From NCBI RefSeq assembly GCF_958295425.1, contig NC_081149.1:25317481-25381480 (forward strand): DNA of 64,000 nucleotides, in the 5' to 3' direction. Origin of the DNA: Solea solea. Taxonomy: Eukaryota; Chordata; Actinopteri; Pleuronectiformes; Soleidae. The number at the start of each line of letters is the position of its first letter. Position 1 is the stretch's first letter. This document shows positions 9,409 through 21,259 of the stretch, one piece after another. Position numbers and translations under genes: made by a program. The notes beneath the pieces are model-generated. The model worked only from the letters and a program-made list of their open reading frames with translations. It did not search any database and was not told where the DNA came from.

Positions 9409-11593
9409 ACTCTCACACACCAAACCTCATAGAGAAAACCAGTGATTTTAACGTCACACACACACACACACACAGGAGTTGTTGATCCACTGCTGCCTCC
9501 ATCACTAAGTTCAAATGTCTTATTTTGTAAAATTCGGCTTCTATAATATTTAATTTAGACTGAACTCAGTGACACAAAGTGACCACACGAGGCAGCAGAG
9601 GACCAGCAGCTCCTGTGTCCCCTCTCTGAGGTTTGGTGTGGGAGAGTGAGCGGTTTACAGACGTCTGTCTCACACTGAGATAAAGACGTGGTCATGTGAC
9701 ATAGATTTGTTTCTGGTTCTCAGCAGCAGGGGGAGCTCACAGTGATGATGTGTCAGTACTTCACACAACCAAACCTTAAAAAAAAAAACCCTGAATTATC
9801 CCTTTAAGTGAGGGGGCGTGGTCTGGGTTGTTTTCCTGTTTCTGACTAAAAACAACAAACAGCTCAACACACATTGTTCTCGAGGATGTGAGCTCAGACC
9901 CACACCCTCCGTCATGTGACCGGGTCATGTGACTGGCAGGAACACAGATAAGGTTCATGTCTGAGTCGACTCTCACACACATCTGAAGGAGACTTGAACA
10001 GGGGGCGGGTCCTGAGTGCTGCTTCTTCATTGGTCAGCGCCAAACAGTCCATACATGTCGAAACACATTCACCTTTATCACACGTGAAAACAAGCAAACG
10101 CTAACAGTCTCTGCTGTTGCTGACTGGCACTACTGTTAGCATCACTGTTAGCTTCACTTTGTTCATGGTCGCTATTGTTAGCATCACTGCGATCATGGTT
10201 GCTTACCGTTAGCATCACTTTGATCATGGTCGCTACGGTTAGCATCACTTTGATCATGGTTGCTGCTGTTAACATCACTTTGAAGAAGCTAACACTTGTT
10301 ATGGTTAAAGTGTGTCTGTGTGTGTGTCTGACTGTGCGCTTGTGTGTCTTTGTGTGTTTCTACACTTGTCAATATGACCAGCAGAGGCCAACAGAGCTGC
10401 TTGTTCCATCTGTCGTTACAGCTCCGCCTACAGTGCTGGCATATGTACTACAGCGTTCTGTGTGGGCGTGGCCACAGTCACTGACAACGCTAACATATTT
10501 AATTTTTTTTTTTTACACAATGATCACATTGTAATGTTCTTCTGGTCTCTTCTGGTCCTCTCTGAACCAGATCCAGGTCCCTGTGTATATTTAGACACGG
10601 GGCACTCAGCTGTGTTTGGAGTGTGGTGCGTGCGAGCAGACTTGTAATCATAGTTTGGATTCTCGCAGCGGTCGGATAATTTTAGTCTGAAGATTTTTTG
10701 TGCGTGCGACAGATTTTTGAGACTATGATCTGTCCCTGCATTCCTGTGGACATCCGCCTGGCCCCGCCCCTCTCCTCCTGAACAAATGTGAGGATGACCT
10801 TCACAGCACACTACAGCTGAGGAAGGAAGGAAGCAAAGAAGGAAGAAAGGAAGGAAATGTTGGCTGGTCTCTGAAAGTGAAGTTTGTAAACCACTCACTC
10901 TCCCACACCAAGCCTCACACGAGCTGCTGGTCCTCTGCTGCCTCGTGTGGTCACTTTGTGTCACTGACAAAATCAGACATTTGAACTTATTGATGAGGCA
11001 GCAGCAGAGTGTGCGATGTGAAATTTACTGATTCTCTCTGTGAGGTTTGGTGTGGGAGTGGGAGTGGTTCACAAACTCTGTCTCACATTGACATAAACAC
11101 TTAAATAGATAAACACTTAAATAGATAAACACTTAAATAGATAAACACAGAAAATCAGTTTTCAATGAGAGAAAAGACAAGTGATCGACGTGACAGACGG
11201 ACGGCAGCGGTCATGACATGAACACATGTCCACATGTCCTCACGTCCACAGTTAACACTCTGTGTTTGTGTTTTTCAGAGTTGCTGGGCTCCACAAAGAA
11301 ACTGAACGTCAACTACCAGGACTCAGACGGGTGAGTGAGTGAGTGAGTGAGTGAGTGAGTTGAAAATGACAGAAAGTAGAAAATATTCACATTTAAGAAG
11401 CTGAAAAATCAATATCACAAAGAAGTCACTGAAACAAACACTGATCCGTATTTTATGGACCAAACTAGAACTCGATTAACGGAGAAAATGATGAATGGAT
11501 GAATGGTCAGTTGCAGCTCGTCATTTGACTACATGTAGAGAAAGTTGAAGTTTGAACATGATGACATTTGTTGGTGCAGACGCTTGTTCATCA

Positions 11594-11637
<44 letters not shown>

Positions 11638-14600
11638 AGTGAGAGAGGCCCCTGCCTGTGTCCCTGTGAAACCCTGTGCTCACTGTTGGGCTGCGTTTCC
11701 ATGGCAATGGGAGCTGGAATGACTCGCTGATACCAGCATTTATGTCGCTGCTGGATTTAGAGATTTCAAACTTTTTAAACCAAGAACCAGTTCAATGAAA
11801 CGTTAAAATACAGTGGTGTAAATATGAGTAACCATGGCGACAAAAATCAGAACAAGAATTTCCCCATACACATGAATAGGAAACGCAGTTCACAACCCAC
11901 CCAGTTCGGAGCGTCACAGTGTCGTCGTACTTTAACGTAGAGACGTGGTTGAAACTTTAAAAGGATCACAAGACTTGAGACTTTTCTCACCTGAGTCAAA
12001 GTTTTGATACATATTACGCTTTTCAAACCATCACAGTTTAAGTTTTGTACTTTTTGTTGGACGTGTGTATTGACACAACTCTTCTCCAGCTCACATTTTC
12101 AAACCCACACAGACAGTTTCTACATGTCGTCTAACCCTGTGTGTTGTTTTCCTCTCAAACCTCTCATTCACTCCCATGTTAAAGCATTAGATTTGTGCAG
12201 ATTTGTGAGTTCAGATGGAGTTAATGTCAGTGTGTGTGTGTGTGTGTGTGTGTGTGTCAGTGGCCTCAGCTGTGAGCATGAATCACAGCGCTCACGTTAC
12301 GCAACAGCAAGAGAAAGGAAGAAGGAGCAGAGGAGAAAACAGCCTGTGGCTCCACTTCCTCTGTGCAGCTCCACCACGCTTTCATCTCAACTTCACTGAT
12401 ATGAAGCAGCACAAAAGTCCATTAAAGAGCTTTTTTTTTTTTTAAAGGGTTCAGAGGAATTGTTTTCATTTTTCCAACGACCTATTTAAAGGGACAGTTC
12501 AAGCTTTTTGAAGGCGTGGTTTTATGAAGCACCAACACAGTCAGAGCTGACTGTGCTGTGAGCGCCCCCTGCTGGTCAGTGAAAACAAAAAACGATTAAA
12601 ATCTAGGTGACTTTAAGTCTACTGTGTCTACGTCACATGATCACGTCTTTATCTCACTGTGACGTCTGTAAACCACTCACTCTCCCACACCAAAGCCTGT
12701 GTGTGTGTGTGTGTGTGTGTGTTTCCTGATGAACTTTTTACTTGGCCAAGCAAAACTGGCAATTTATGTTTCGAGGAACAATAAAGTGGAAAACTCTCTC
12801 GATGTTGATTCTCAGTGAATTTACGTTTGAATGTTAAAAACCAGAAAAAGAACTGATTTTGCTTTTTTTCCACTCATAAAAAAAAAAAAAAAACATAGAA
12901 GAGTTTTTTAAAATATGGAGAGTGAACGATGTGTCGTGTTCTGTGAGTGATGGAAAATTCATTTTTGAGTTTGAGTGCAGAACACAACTGATTTTGTTAT
13001 TGTTTACGTTTTTGAGCAAATGAAGGAGTTTAAAAATCAAATCTCTCTCTATCTGTCTCTGTCCCTCTCTCTGTCTGTCTGTCTCTGTGTCTATCTGTCT
13101 GTCTGTCTGTCTCTGTCTGTCCCTCAGGTTCTCAGCTCTCCATCATGCTGCTCTCACAGGAACCACAGAGCTGTTGTCTTCTCTGCTGGAGGCTCAGGCC
13201 TCAGTGGACATCAAGGACAGCAATGGTTAGTCACTCACTCACACACACACACACACACAGTGAACTGACGTTGATGTGACCTGTCATGTGACCTGTCATG
13301 TGACCGGTGCAGGCATGCGTCCGCTGCATTACGCAGCCTGGCAGGGAAAAGCTCAGTCTGTGCTGATGCTGCTCCGCTGCGGCGCGGCCGTCAACGGCGT
13401 CTCCATGGACGGACACATCCCGCTGCACCTGGCTGCTCAGTACGGACACTATGAAGTGGTGAGTTCATTCAGTCACTTTAGCTCACTGCTGCTCCTCCGC
13501 TGCCTCGTGTGGTCACTTTGTGTCACTGAGGTCAATCTGAACGTTGGATTTCAAACACTGAAGTGACAAAATAAGACGTAGTGATGGAGGCAGCAGTGTG
13601 TGTGTGCGTGTGTGATGTTAAATTCACTGATTTGACATGAATATGTGACGCAGATGTTGTAGATGTTGAAGTCGTAGATGTTGTAGATGTCGCAGATGTT
13701 GTAGACGTCGTAGATGTTGTAGAAGTCACAGATGTCGTAGATGTCACAGATGTCGTAGATATCGTAGATGTCACAGATGTCGCAGATGTCGTAGATGTCA
13801 TAGATGTCACAGATGTCGTAGATATCGTAGATGTCACAGATGTCACAGATGTCGTAGATATCGTAGATGTCGCAGATGTCGTAGATATCGTAGATGTCAC
13901 AGATGTCATAGATGTCACAGATGTTGTAGATGTCGTAGATGTTGTAGAAGTCACAGATGTTGTAGATATCGTAGATGTCACAGATGTCGCAGATGCCGCA
14001 GATGTCACAGATGTTGTAGATGTCGCAGATGTCGTAGATGTCACAGATGTCGTAGATATCGTAGATGTCACAGATGTCGTAGATATCGTAGATGTCACAG
14101 ATGTCGTAGATGTCACAGATGTCGTAGATATCCTTGATGTCGCAGATGTCGTAGATTTAATAGATGTCATAGATGTCACAGATGTCATAGATATCGTAGA
14201 TGTCACAAATGTCGTAGATATCGTAGATGTTGTAAATGTCGCAGATGTCACAGATGTCGTAGATATCGTTGATGTTGTAGATATCGTAGATGTTGTAGAA
14301 GTCGCAGATGTCACAGATGTTGTAGATGTCGCAGATGTCGTAGATGTTGTAGAAGTCAAAGATGTCACAGATGTTGTAGATGTCGCAGATGTCGTAGATT
14401 TCGTAGATGTCATAGATGTCACAGATGTCGTAGATATCGTAGATGTCGCAGATGTCGTAGATATCGTAGATGTCACAGATGTCATAGATGTCACAGATGT
14501 CGTAGATATCGTAGATGTCGCAGATGTCGTAGATATCGTAGATGTCGCAGATGTCATAGATGTCACAGATGTCGTAGATGTTGTAGAAGTCACAGATGTC

Positions 14601-16731
14601 GTAGATATCGCAGATGCCGCAGATGTCACAGATGTTGTAGATGTCCCAGATGTCGTAGATGTCACAGATGTCGTAGATATCGTAGATGTCACAGATGTCG
14701 TAGATATCGTAGATGTCACAGATGTCGTAGATGTCACAGATGTCGTTGATGTCACAGATGTTGTAGATATCCTTGATGTCACAGATGTCGCAGATGTCGT
14801 AGATTTAATAGATGTCATAGATGTCACAGATGTCGTAGATATCGTAGATGCCACAAATGTCGTAGATATCGTAGATGTCGCAGATGTCGTAGATGTTGTA
14901 GATGTCGCAGATGTCACAGATGTCGTAGATATCGTTGATGTTGTAGATATCGTAGATGTTGTAGAAGTCGCAGATGTCACAGATGTTGTAGATGTCGCAG
15001 ATGTCGTAGATGTTGTAGAAGTCAAAGATGTCACAGATGTTGTAGATGTCGCAGATGTCGTCGATGTTGTACATGTCGTAGATATCGTAGATGTTGTAGA
15101 AGTCGCAGATGTCGTAGATGTTGTAGAAGTGTCATAGATGTCGCAGATGTCACAGATGTCGTAGATAATGCAGATGTTGCAGATGTTGTAGATGTTGCAG
15201 ATGTTGTACAAGTCGTGGTTATTGCAGACTTAAAGCTTGCTGTGTTGTCTTCAGTCAGAGATGTTGCTGCAGCATCAGTCTAATCCTTGTCTGGTCAACA
15301 AAGCTAAGAAGACTCCTCTGGACCTGGCCTGTGAGTTTGGACGCGTCAAGGTGAGCGTCCCTGTGTTCAGGTTCCGCCCACACTGATACATTTTATTTTT
15401 AAACTGTGTGTTAAAAGTGTGCTTAGTTTGTTTTTGCCTCTGATTGTTTTTGTCAGGTAGCTGTTAGCTCGTAGCTGTAAGCTGTCTGTTTTGTAGCAGT
15501 GGGCAATACGCTTGTAACAGTTAGCTGTTAGCAATATAGCAAAGCAGTTAGCAATACACTTGTAACAGTTAGCTGTTTTGTAGCAGTTAGTAATAAGCTT
15601 GTAGCAGTTAGCAATAGGCTCATAGCAGTTAGCAATAAACTTGTAGCAGTTAGAAATAGGTTAATAGCAGTTAGCAATACAATTGTAGCAGTTAGCTTTC
15701 AGCAATTAGCAATAAGCTTGTAGTAGAAAGTTATTAGCTTGTAGCAGTTAGCTAACAGCTAACACTGGTCAATAATCAACTGATGACTTTTTTCTCTGCC
15801 TCTTTGTCCTCCTCTTGCTCCTCCTCTTCCTGTCAGGTGACCCAGCTGTTGCTGAGCAGTAACATGGTGGTGGCGCTGTTAGAGGGAGAGAGGAAGGAGC
15901 CCACAGACTCCGCCTTCACCACGCCGCTGCACCTCGCCGCCCGCAACGGACATAAAGACATCATACGGTGAGACATGAAGACCTCAGTGAGACATGAAGA
16001 CATCATACGGTGAGACATGAAGACCTCAGTGAGACATGAAGACATCATACGGTGAGACATATAGACATCAGTGAGACAAAAAGACATCATAAGGTGAGAC
16101 ATATAGACATCAGCGAGACAAAAAGACATCATACGGTGAGACATATAGACATCAGTGAGACAAAAAGACATCATATGGTGAGACATAAAGACATCAGTGA
16201 GACAAAAAGACATCATATGGTGAGACATAAAGACCTCAGTGAGACATAAAGACATCATACGTTGAGACATAAAGACATCATACGTTGAGACATAAAGACA
16301 TCATACGGTGAGACACGGACAATTAACCATATCATTGCTCATAGCAATGACCGTGAACAGGACATTAACAGCTGTGTGTCATGTGACTGTGGGTCATGTG
16401 ACTGTGTGTCATGTGACCGCAGGCTGCTGCTGAAGGCCGGCATCGACATCAACAGAACCACAAAGTCCGGCACGGCTCTGCACGAAGCGGCTCTGTATGG
16501 AAAAACAGAAGTGGTGCGACTGCTGCTGGACGTGAGTGAACAACACGACACTGAGCGCACACATGTGATTTTATTAAGACAGAAAATGACAGAAAGTAGA
16601 ACACATGTAACGTGTGTCGCAGGCCGGCGTGGACGTCAACATACGAAACACCTACAACCAGACGGCGCTGGACATCGTCAACCAGTTCACCACGTCACAC
16701 GCTAGCAAGGACATCAAGCAGCTTCTCCGAG
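8309..16731 (+). CDS. caskin2: caskin2 exons 1-8: N-terminus and ankyrin repeats
   Basis: Eight coding exons encode the [11 protein letters not shown] start and six or so ankyrin repeats. Typical repeat cores are visible: [71 protein letters not shown] and [20 protein letters not shown]. Ankyrin repeats are protein-binding surfaces. The intron after exon 4 has been expanded by a 1.6 kb short-period array, and the intron after exon 6 by a minisatellite that starts in the exon itself. Confidence 0.92.
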
Positions 16732-16736
16732 GTCCA

Positions 16737-16778
<42 letters not shown>

Positions 16779-17608
16779 GTGTGCGTGTGCGTGTGTGTGT
16801 GCGTGTGCGTGTGCGTGTGTGTGATCTGTGTGTGTCTGGATCTCAGTCCTCATGTCTCCTGGTCCACAGATGCGACAGGGGTCCTGCAGGTCCGGGCTCT
16901 GAAGGATTACTGGAACCTTCACGATCCCACTGCGCTCAACATCCGGGCCGGTGACATCATCACGGTGAGACCGCCCTCACCGCTGCACACGCCCTGGTTG
17001 TGATTCTGTCCTTTGTCCTCGTTTGTCCTCGTCCGTCTTCCTTCGTCCACCCCCCGCTGACCTGTCTCCGTCCCGCAGGTGTTGGAGCAGCACGTGGACG
17101 GACGTTGGAAAGGCCACATCCACGACAACCCGAGGGGAACGGACCGCGTGGGCTTCTTCCCTCCGTCCATCGTGGAGGTCATCAGCAGAAGAAATGGTGA
17201 GTCACGTGGAGCCAGAGTCTGACGTCGTCACACAGGAAGTGATGTAACAGTTCTGACAAAACTAACCCCGCCTGCTTCAGGACCATCCCATGCTGACTCC
17301 TCCCCCTCAAGTTCTTGCTCCGTCTCTCCATTCAATCCACATAATGACTGACCTTCACCTCTAACCTTCAGCTTGATAACCACACCCCCTCCCACCCCCA
17401 CCCCTCCCCGTCTCACCCTGTAGGGGGCACTCTCTCCCGGCACGCCTCTCTGCCCGCCCAGCGCCAGCAGCTGCTGTCCAGAGCCCCCCTCTCCTCCAGC
17501 CTCAGCTCCTCCCCACAGACCGACGACTCCTACACTCTGTATGCTCCGCCCACACATGCGGTTTTGCCGCTAACCAATGGCCTCTTTACCTGCACAGGTA
17601 TACACACG

Positions 17609-17648
<40 letters not shown>

Positions 17649-20600
17649 GTGGACGTCGCACAAACTCACAATGTGTCAAACGTCATCGCTTCTGAATGTT
17701 GTCTTCATTAACACTCAGTTCCACAGTTTTCAGTCTTCCTGAGTTAGTGTGGGACTGAGCAGCAGGGGGCGCTCACAGTGCAGTCAACACAGACTAACTG
17801 AAATATCCCTTTAAAAACCTTGTGTATTGTTTATGGAGATAAATAAACACATGACAGGAAGAGAAGCTCACTGGCTCTGCAGAGCGAGAGATTGAGTGGA
17901 CGTGTCACTGCGCCTTTAATGGTAGAACTGCGCCTCCCAGTGGCACTGTTCAGAAGTGCAGCTGTCACTTCACATGGATCGTTTTTGGAAAATGAGACAA
18001 ACATTTGAGTGATTGTTTATCTGCTCGTCTACACACCACGTAACATTCATCAGTGTTAACCTGAGTTAACCTGAGTTAACCAGAGAGTGTTAACCAGAAT
18101 GACGTTGGCGTCACTGTCTTCTCTAGGGATGTCCCGATACAACTTTTTCACTTCCGATACGATACCGATATTGCAGCCTTGAGTATTGGCCGATATTGAT
18201 CCGATACGATATCAGCAAATAAGTCATACATACTTTAATGACTTATTTTGTAGTGTGAAATGTTAGAATAGGCTTGATCAAGTGATATTACTTACACAGA
18301 GAACAATAGTCAGTAACAGTAGGTATGAGACAAATTTATTATTATTAACCAATGGTTACATACATTTTAAGCTTCAACGTAAGAATATTTGATTTTTTGC
18401 CACAGAGTCCAAGGCATAAGCGAACTAAGCAGCTGCTTAGGGCCCCTTGACCACTAGGGGGTATAAAATAAATCATTATTATTAATGTTTTTTTTGCGCG
18501 GGAGTGATGACACATATCCTGTCATGCTGTACAACTGCTGTTTTATTTGGTCGCGTTCGTGTGTGTGTGTTTGTGTGTTTGTGTGTGTTACTACAGTGAG
18601 AATGCCGATATCGCTCTGCTTACTCTCATGAAGAGAAAAAAGTTAAACTTTTATGTTGCGTGTGTGATGCCGTGGAAGTGTTTGTGGAAGTGAGGATGGG
18701 AGGACACGGCAGGCTGCGGGGAAACATGTTCGCTACAAAGTAAATCCACCTTCTTCTTCTTCTTCTTCTTCTTTTCCGTCACCTATGGTAAAAAAATATC
18801 GCTCTTTCATTGTCCCCGTTACCGCATAAGTTTCCCTTTTGAACTCGTACCATGCCCCGCCCCTTCTCTGGGTGTGATATCACTCTTAACAACTGTACCA
18901 GTTATTATTATAAAATAAAGTTTTAAATCTCAATGAGTTTTTTACCTGGTTAAATAAAGAAAAATGATGATAATAATAATAATAATAATAATATTATTTA
19001 AAGTTTTCCAAACAGGAAGTCGTTACCCTTTGCACGTGTACAGAACAAAAAACAGCAGGAAATGAATTGAGGTTTTTTTAAACCTGAACCATGGTGAAAT
19101 GTCAATAATCATGGAGTAGATAACACTCATAAAGCCCCGCACCCTGTCAGTCAGCCCCGCCCCCCTGACAGAACTCAGTGTTTGTGTCTGATAGGTTTGT
19201 CTCCGAGCCACCTGTCTGCGTCCGCGTGTCCCTTCCAGGACATCTGGGTCCTCAGGGACTTGTGTCATGGTAAGAGTCCTCAGACCGACTGCAGCTTCTT
19301 CTGCCTCGCTAAGCGCTCTGCATCAGGACCAACACGCCACCAACACACTGTCAACACGCCACCAACACACTGTCAACGCTCCGCCAACACACTGTCAACG
19401 CACCACCAACACACTGTCAACACGCCACCAACAGACTGTCAACACGCCACCAACACACTGTCAACACACCACCAACTAGCAACCAAAACACTTTAAACAT
19501 GCCACCAACACGCCGTCAACACCCCACCAACACGCCACCAACACGCCGTCAACACGCCACCAACACGCCGTCAACACGCCACCAACACGCCGTCAACTCG
19601 CCACCAACACACTGTCAACACGCCACCAACATACTGTCAACACACCAACAACTAGCAACCAACACACTTTAAACACGCCACCAACACGCCGTCAACACCC
19701 CACCAACACGCCGTCAACACGCCACCAACACGCCGTCAACACCCCACCAACACGCCGTCAACACGCCACCAACACGCCACCAACATGCTGCCAACCTCTG
19801 TCTCCCTAGTGGCGTCTCGTGTCACATGGCGTCTCACGTCAGGTCCAGATGCCCTTCATGGTCTGCTTCAGGCTCACGTGCTCAGCGCTGCCACAGCAAA
19901 GCTCTGCGTTAAATCACCTGCAACTCATTCACGGTCACAAACACTCAATGCTCCGCCCCCCTGAGTGTGATTAAACCTCTGCCTGCAGCCGCGCTCCTGC
20001 AGCTCCTGCAGCTCCTGCAGCCGTGCTCCTGCAGCTCCTGCAGCTCCTGCAGCTGCGTCCATCACTCACTGTGTTTGCTGTCGTGTCTGCAGCAGGTGAC
20101 AGGAACAGTGTGGGCAGCGTGGGCAGCACTCGTAGCGCCGGGAGTGGACAGAGCACCGAGAGCAACATCACGGCCAACGGCGTCCAGCAACACCCCGGTC
20201 ACCATGACAACACCAGCAGGGTAAACAAACCCAGCAGGTTACATTTACACTCAAAGTCTTTGTAAATATGTGTGTGTGTGTGTTGTAATGTGTGTCACCA
20301 TCAGTGATGTCACAGTGTTGATTGTTGTGTGTTGTTGTGCTGCAGACGGCGCCCCCTGCTGCTGAGTGTGGACAGTCTGATCCTCCTGCAGGTTCTTTCT
20401 TATTAATAAACATGAAATTAACCCACAAAAAAAAAAAAACAATAATAAAGAATGTGATTGTGGTGTCATGTGACCTCCTGTGATGTCACTATAGGCGGGA
20501 CACCACGGAAACAGCTGCAGAATCCTACGGAGTTTGTCCGTCCTCAGCAGCTGCTGGACGGAAAGGTAAGTGTCCCCACACCGTCCAATCACTATGTCTC

Positions 20601-21223
20601 ATTGTGTCTCACTGTCTCTCACTGTGTCTCACTGTGTCTCATTGTATCTTCTTCAGGACGCAGACGCCATCTTTCAGTGGCTGAGCGACTTCCAGTTGGA
20701 TCAGTACACGGGAAACTTTGTCAGCGCCGGGTACGACGTCCCGACCATCAGCAGGATGACGCCTGAGGTAAAACACAGCGTTTATCACAGGGCTGATTCT
20801 TCTTCTTATTATTATTCTTATTATTATTATTATCATTATTATTATTCTTATACGCGGCAGCCTCATGTGACGTGCTATGTTTCTCAGGACCTGACAGCCA
20901 TCGGAGTGACTAAACCAGGACACCGCAAGAAAATATCCATGGAGATCAACAACCTGAACATCCCAGAGTGGCTGCCTGAATACATCCCAGTAAGACTGCA
21001 GAACACACAGCTGCCAAACCTGTGACAGCAGCCGAGGTAACGCTGTCTTCTCTCTCACAGTCGGACCTGGGCGAGTGGCTCAGTGCCATTGGACTCCTCC
21101 AGTACCACAAGAAACTCTCTGAGAACGGCTACGACTCCATCAGCATCGTCAAAGACCTGACGTGGGAGGACCTGCAGGAGATCGGCATCATGAAGCTGGG
21201 TGAGGAGGACACCTCAGGTTCTA

Positions 21224-21259
<36 letters not shown>

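Noticed and set aside
10524..10970. 148-codon minus-strand frame
   Set aside because: Lies in caskin2 intron 1, overlaps a MITE copy, no recognisable domain.
13532..15211. 559-codon minus-strand open frame rich in Thr/Ser
   Set aside because: It is the nine-base array of caskin2 intron 4 read in one frame; no start context, splice or family evidence.
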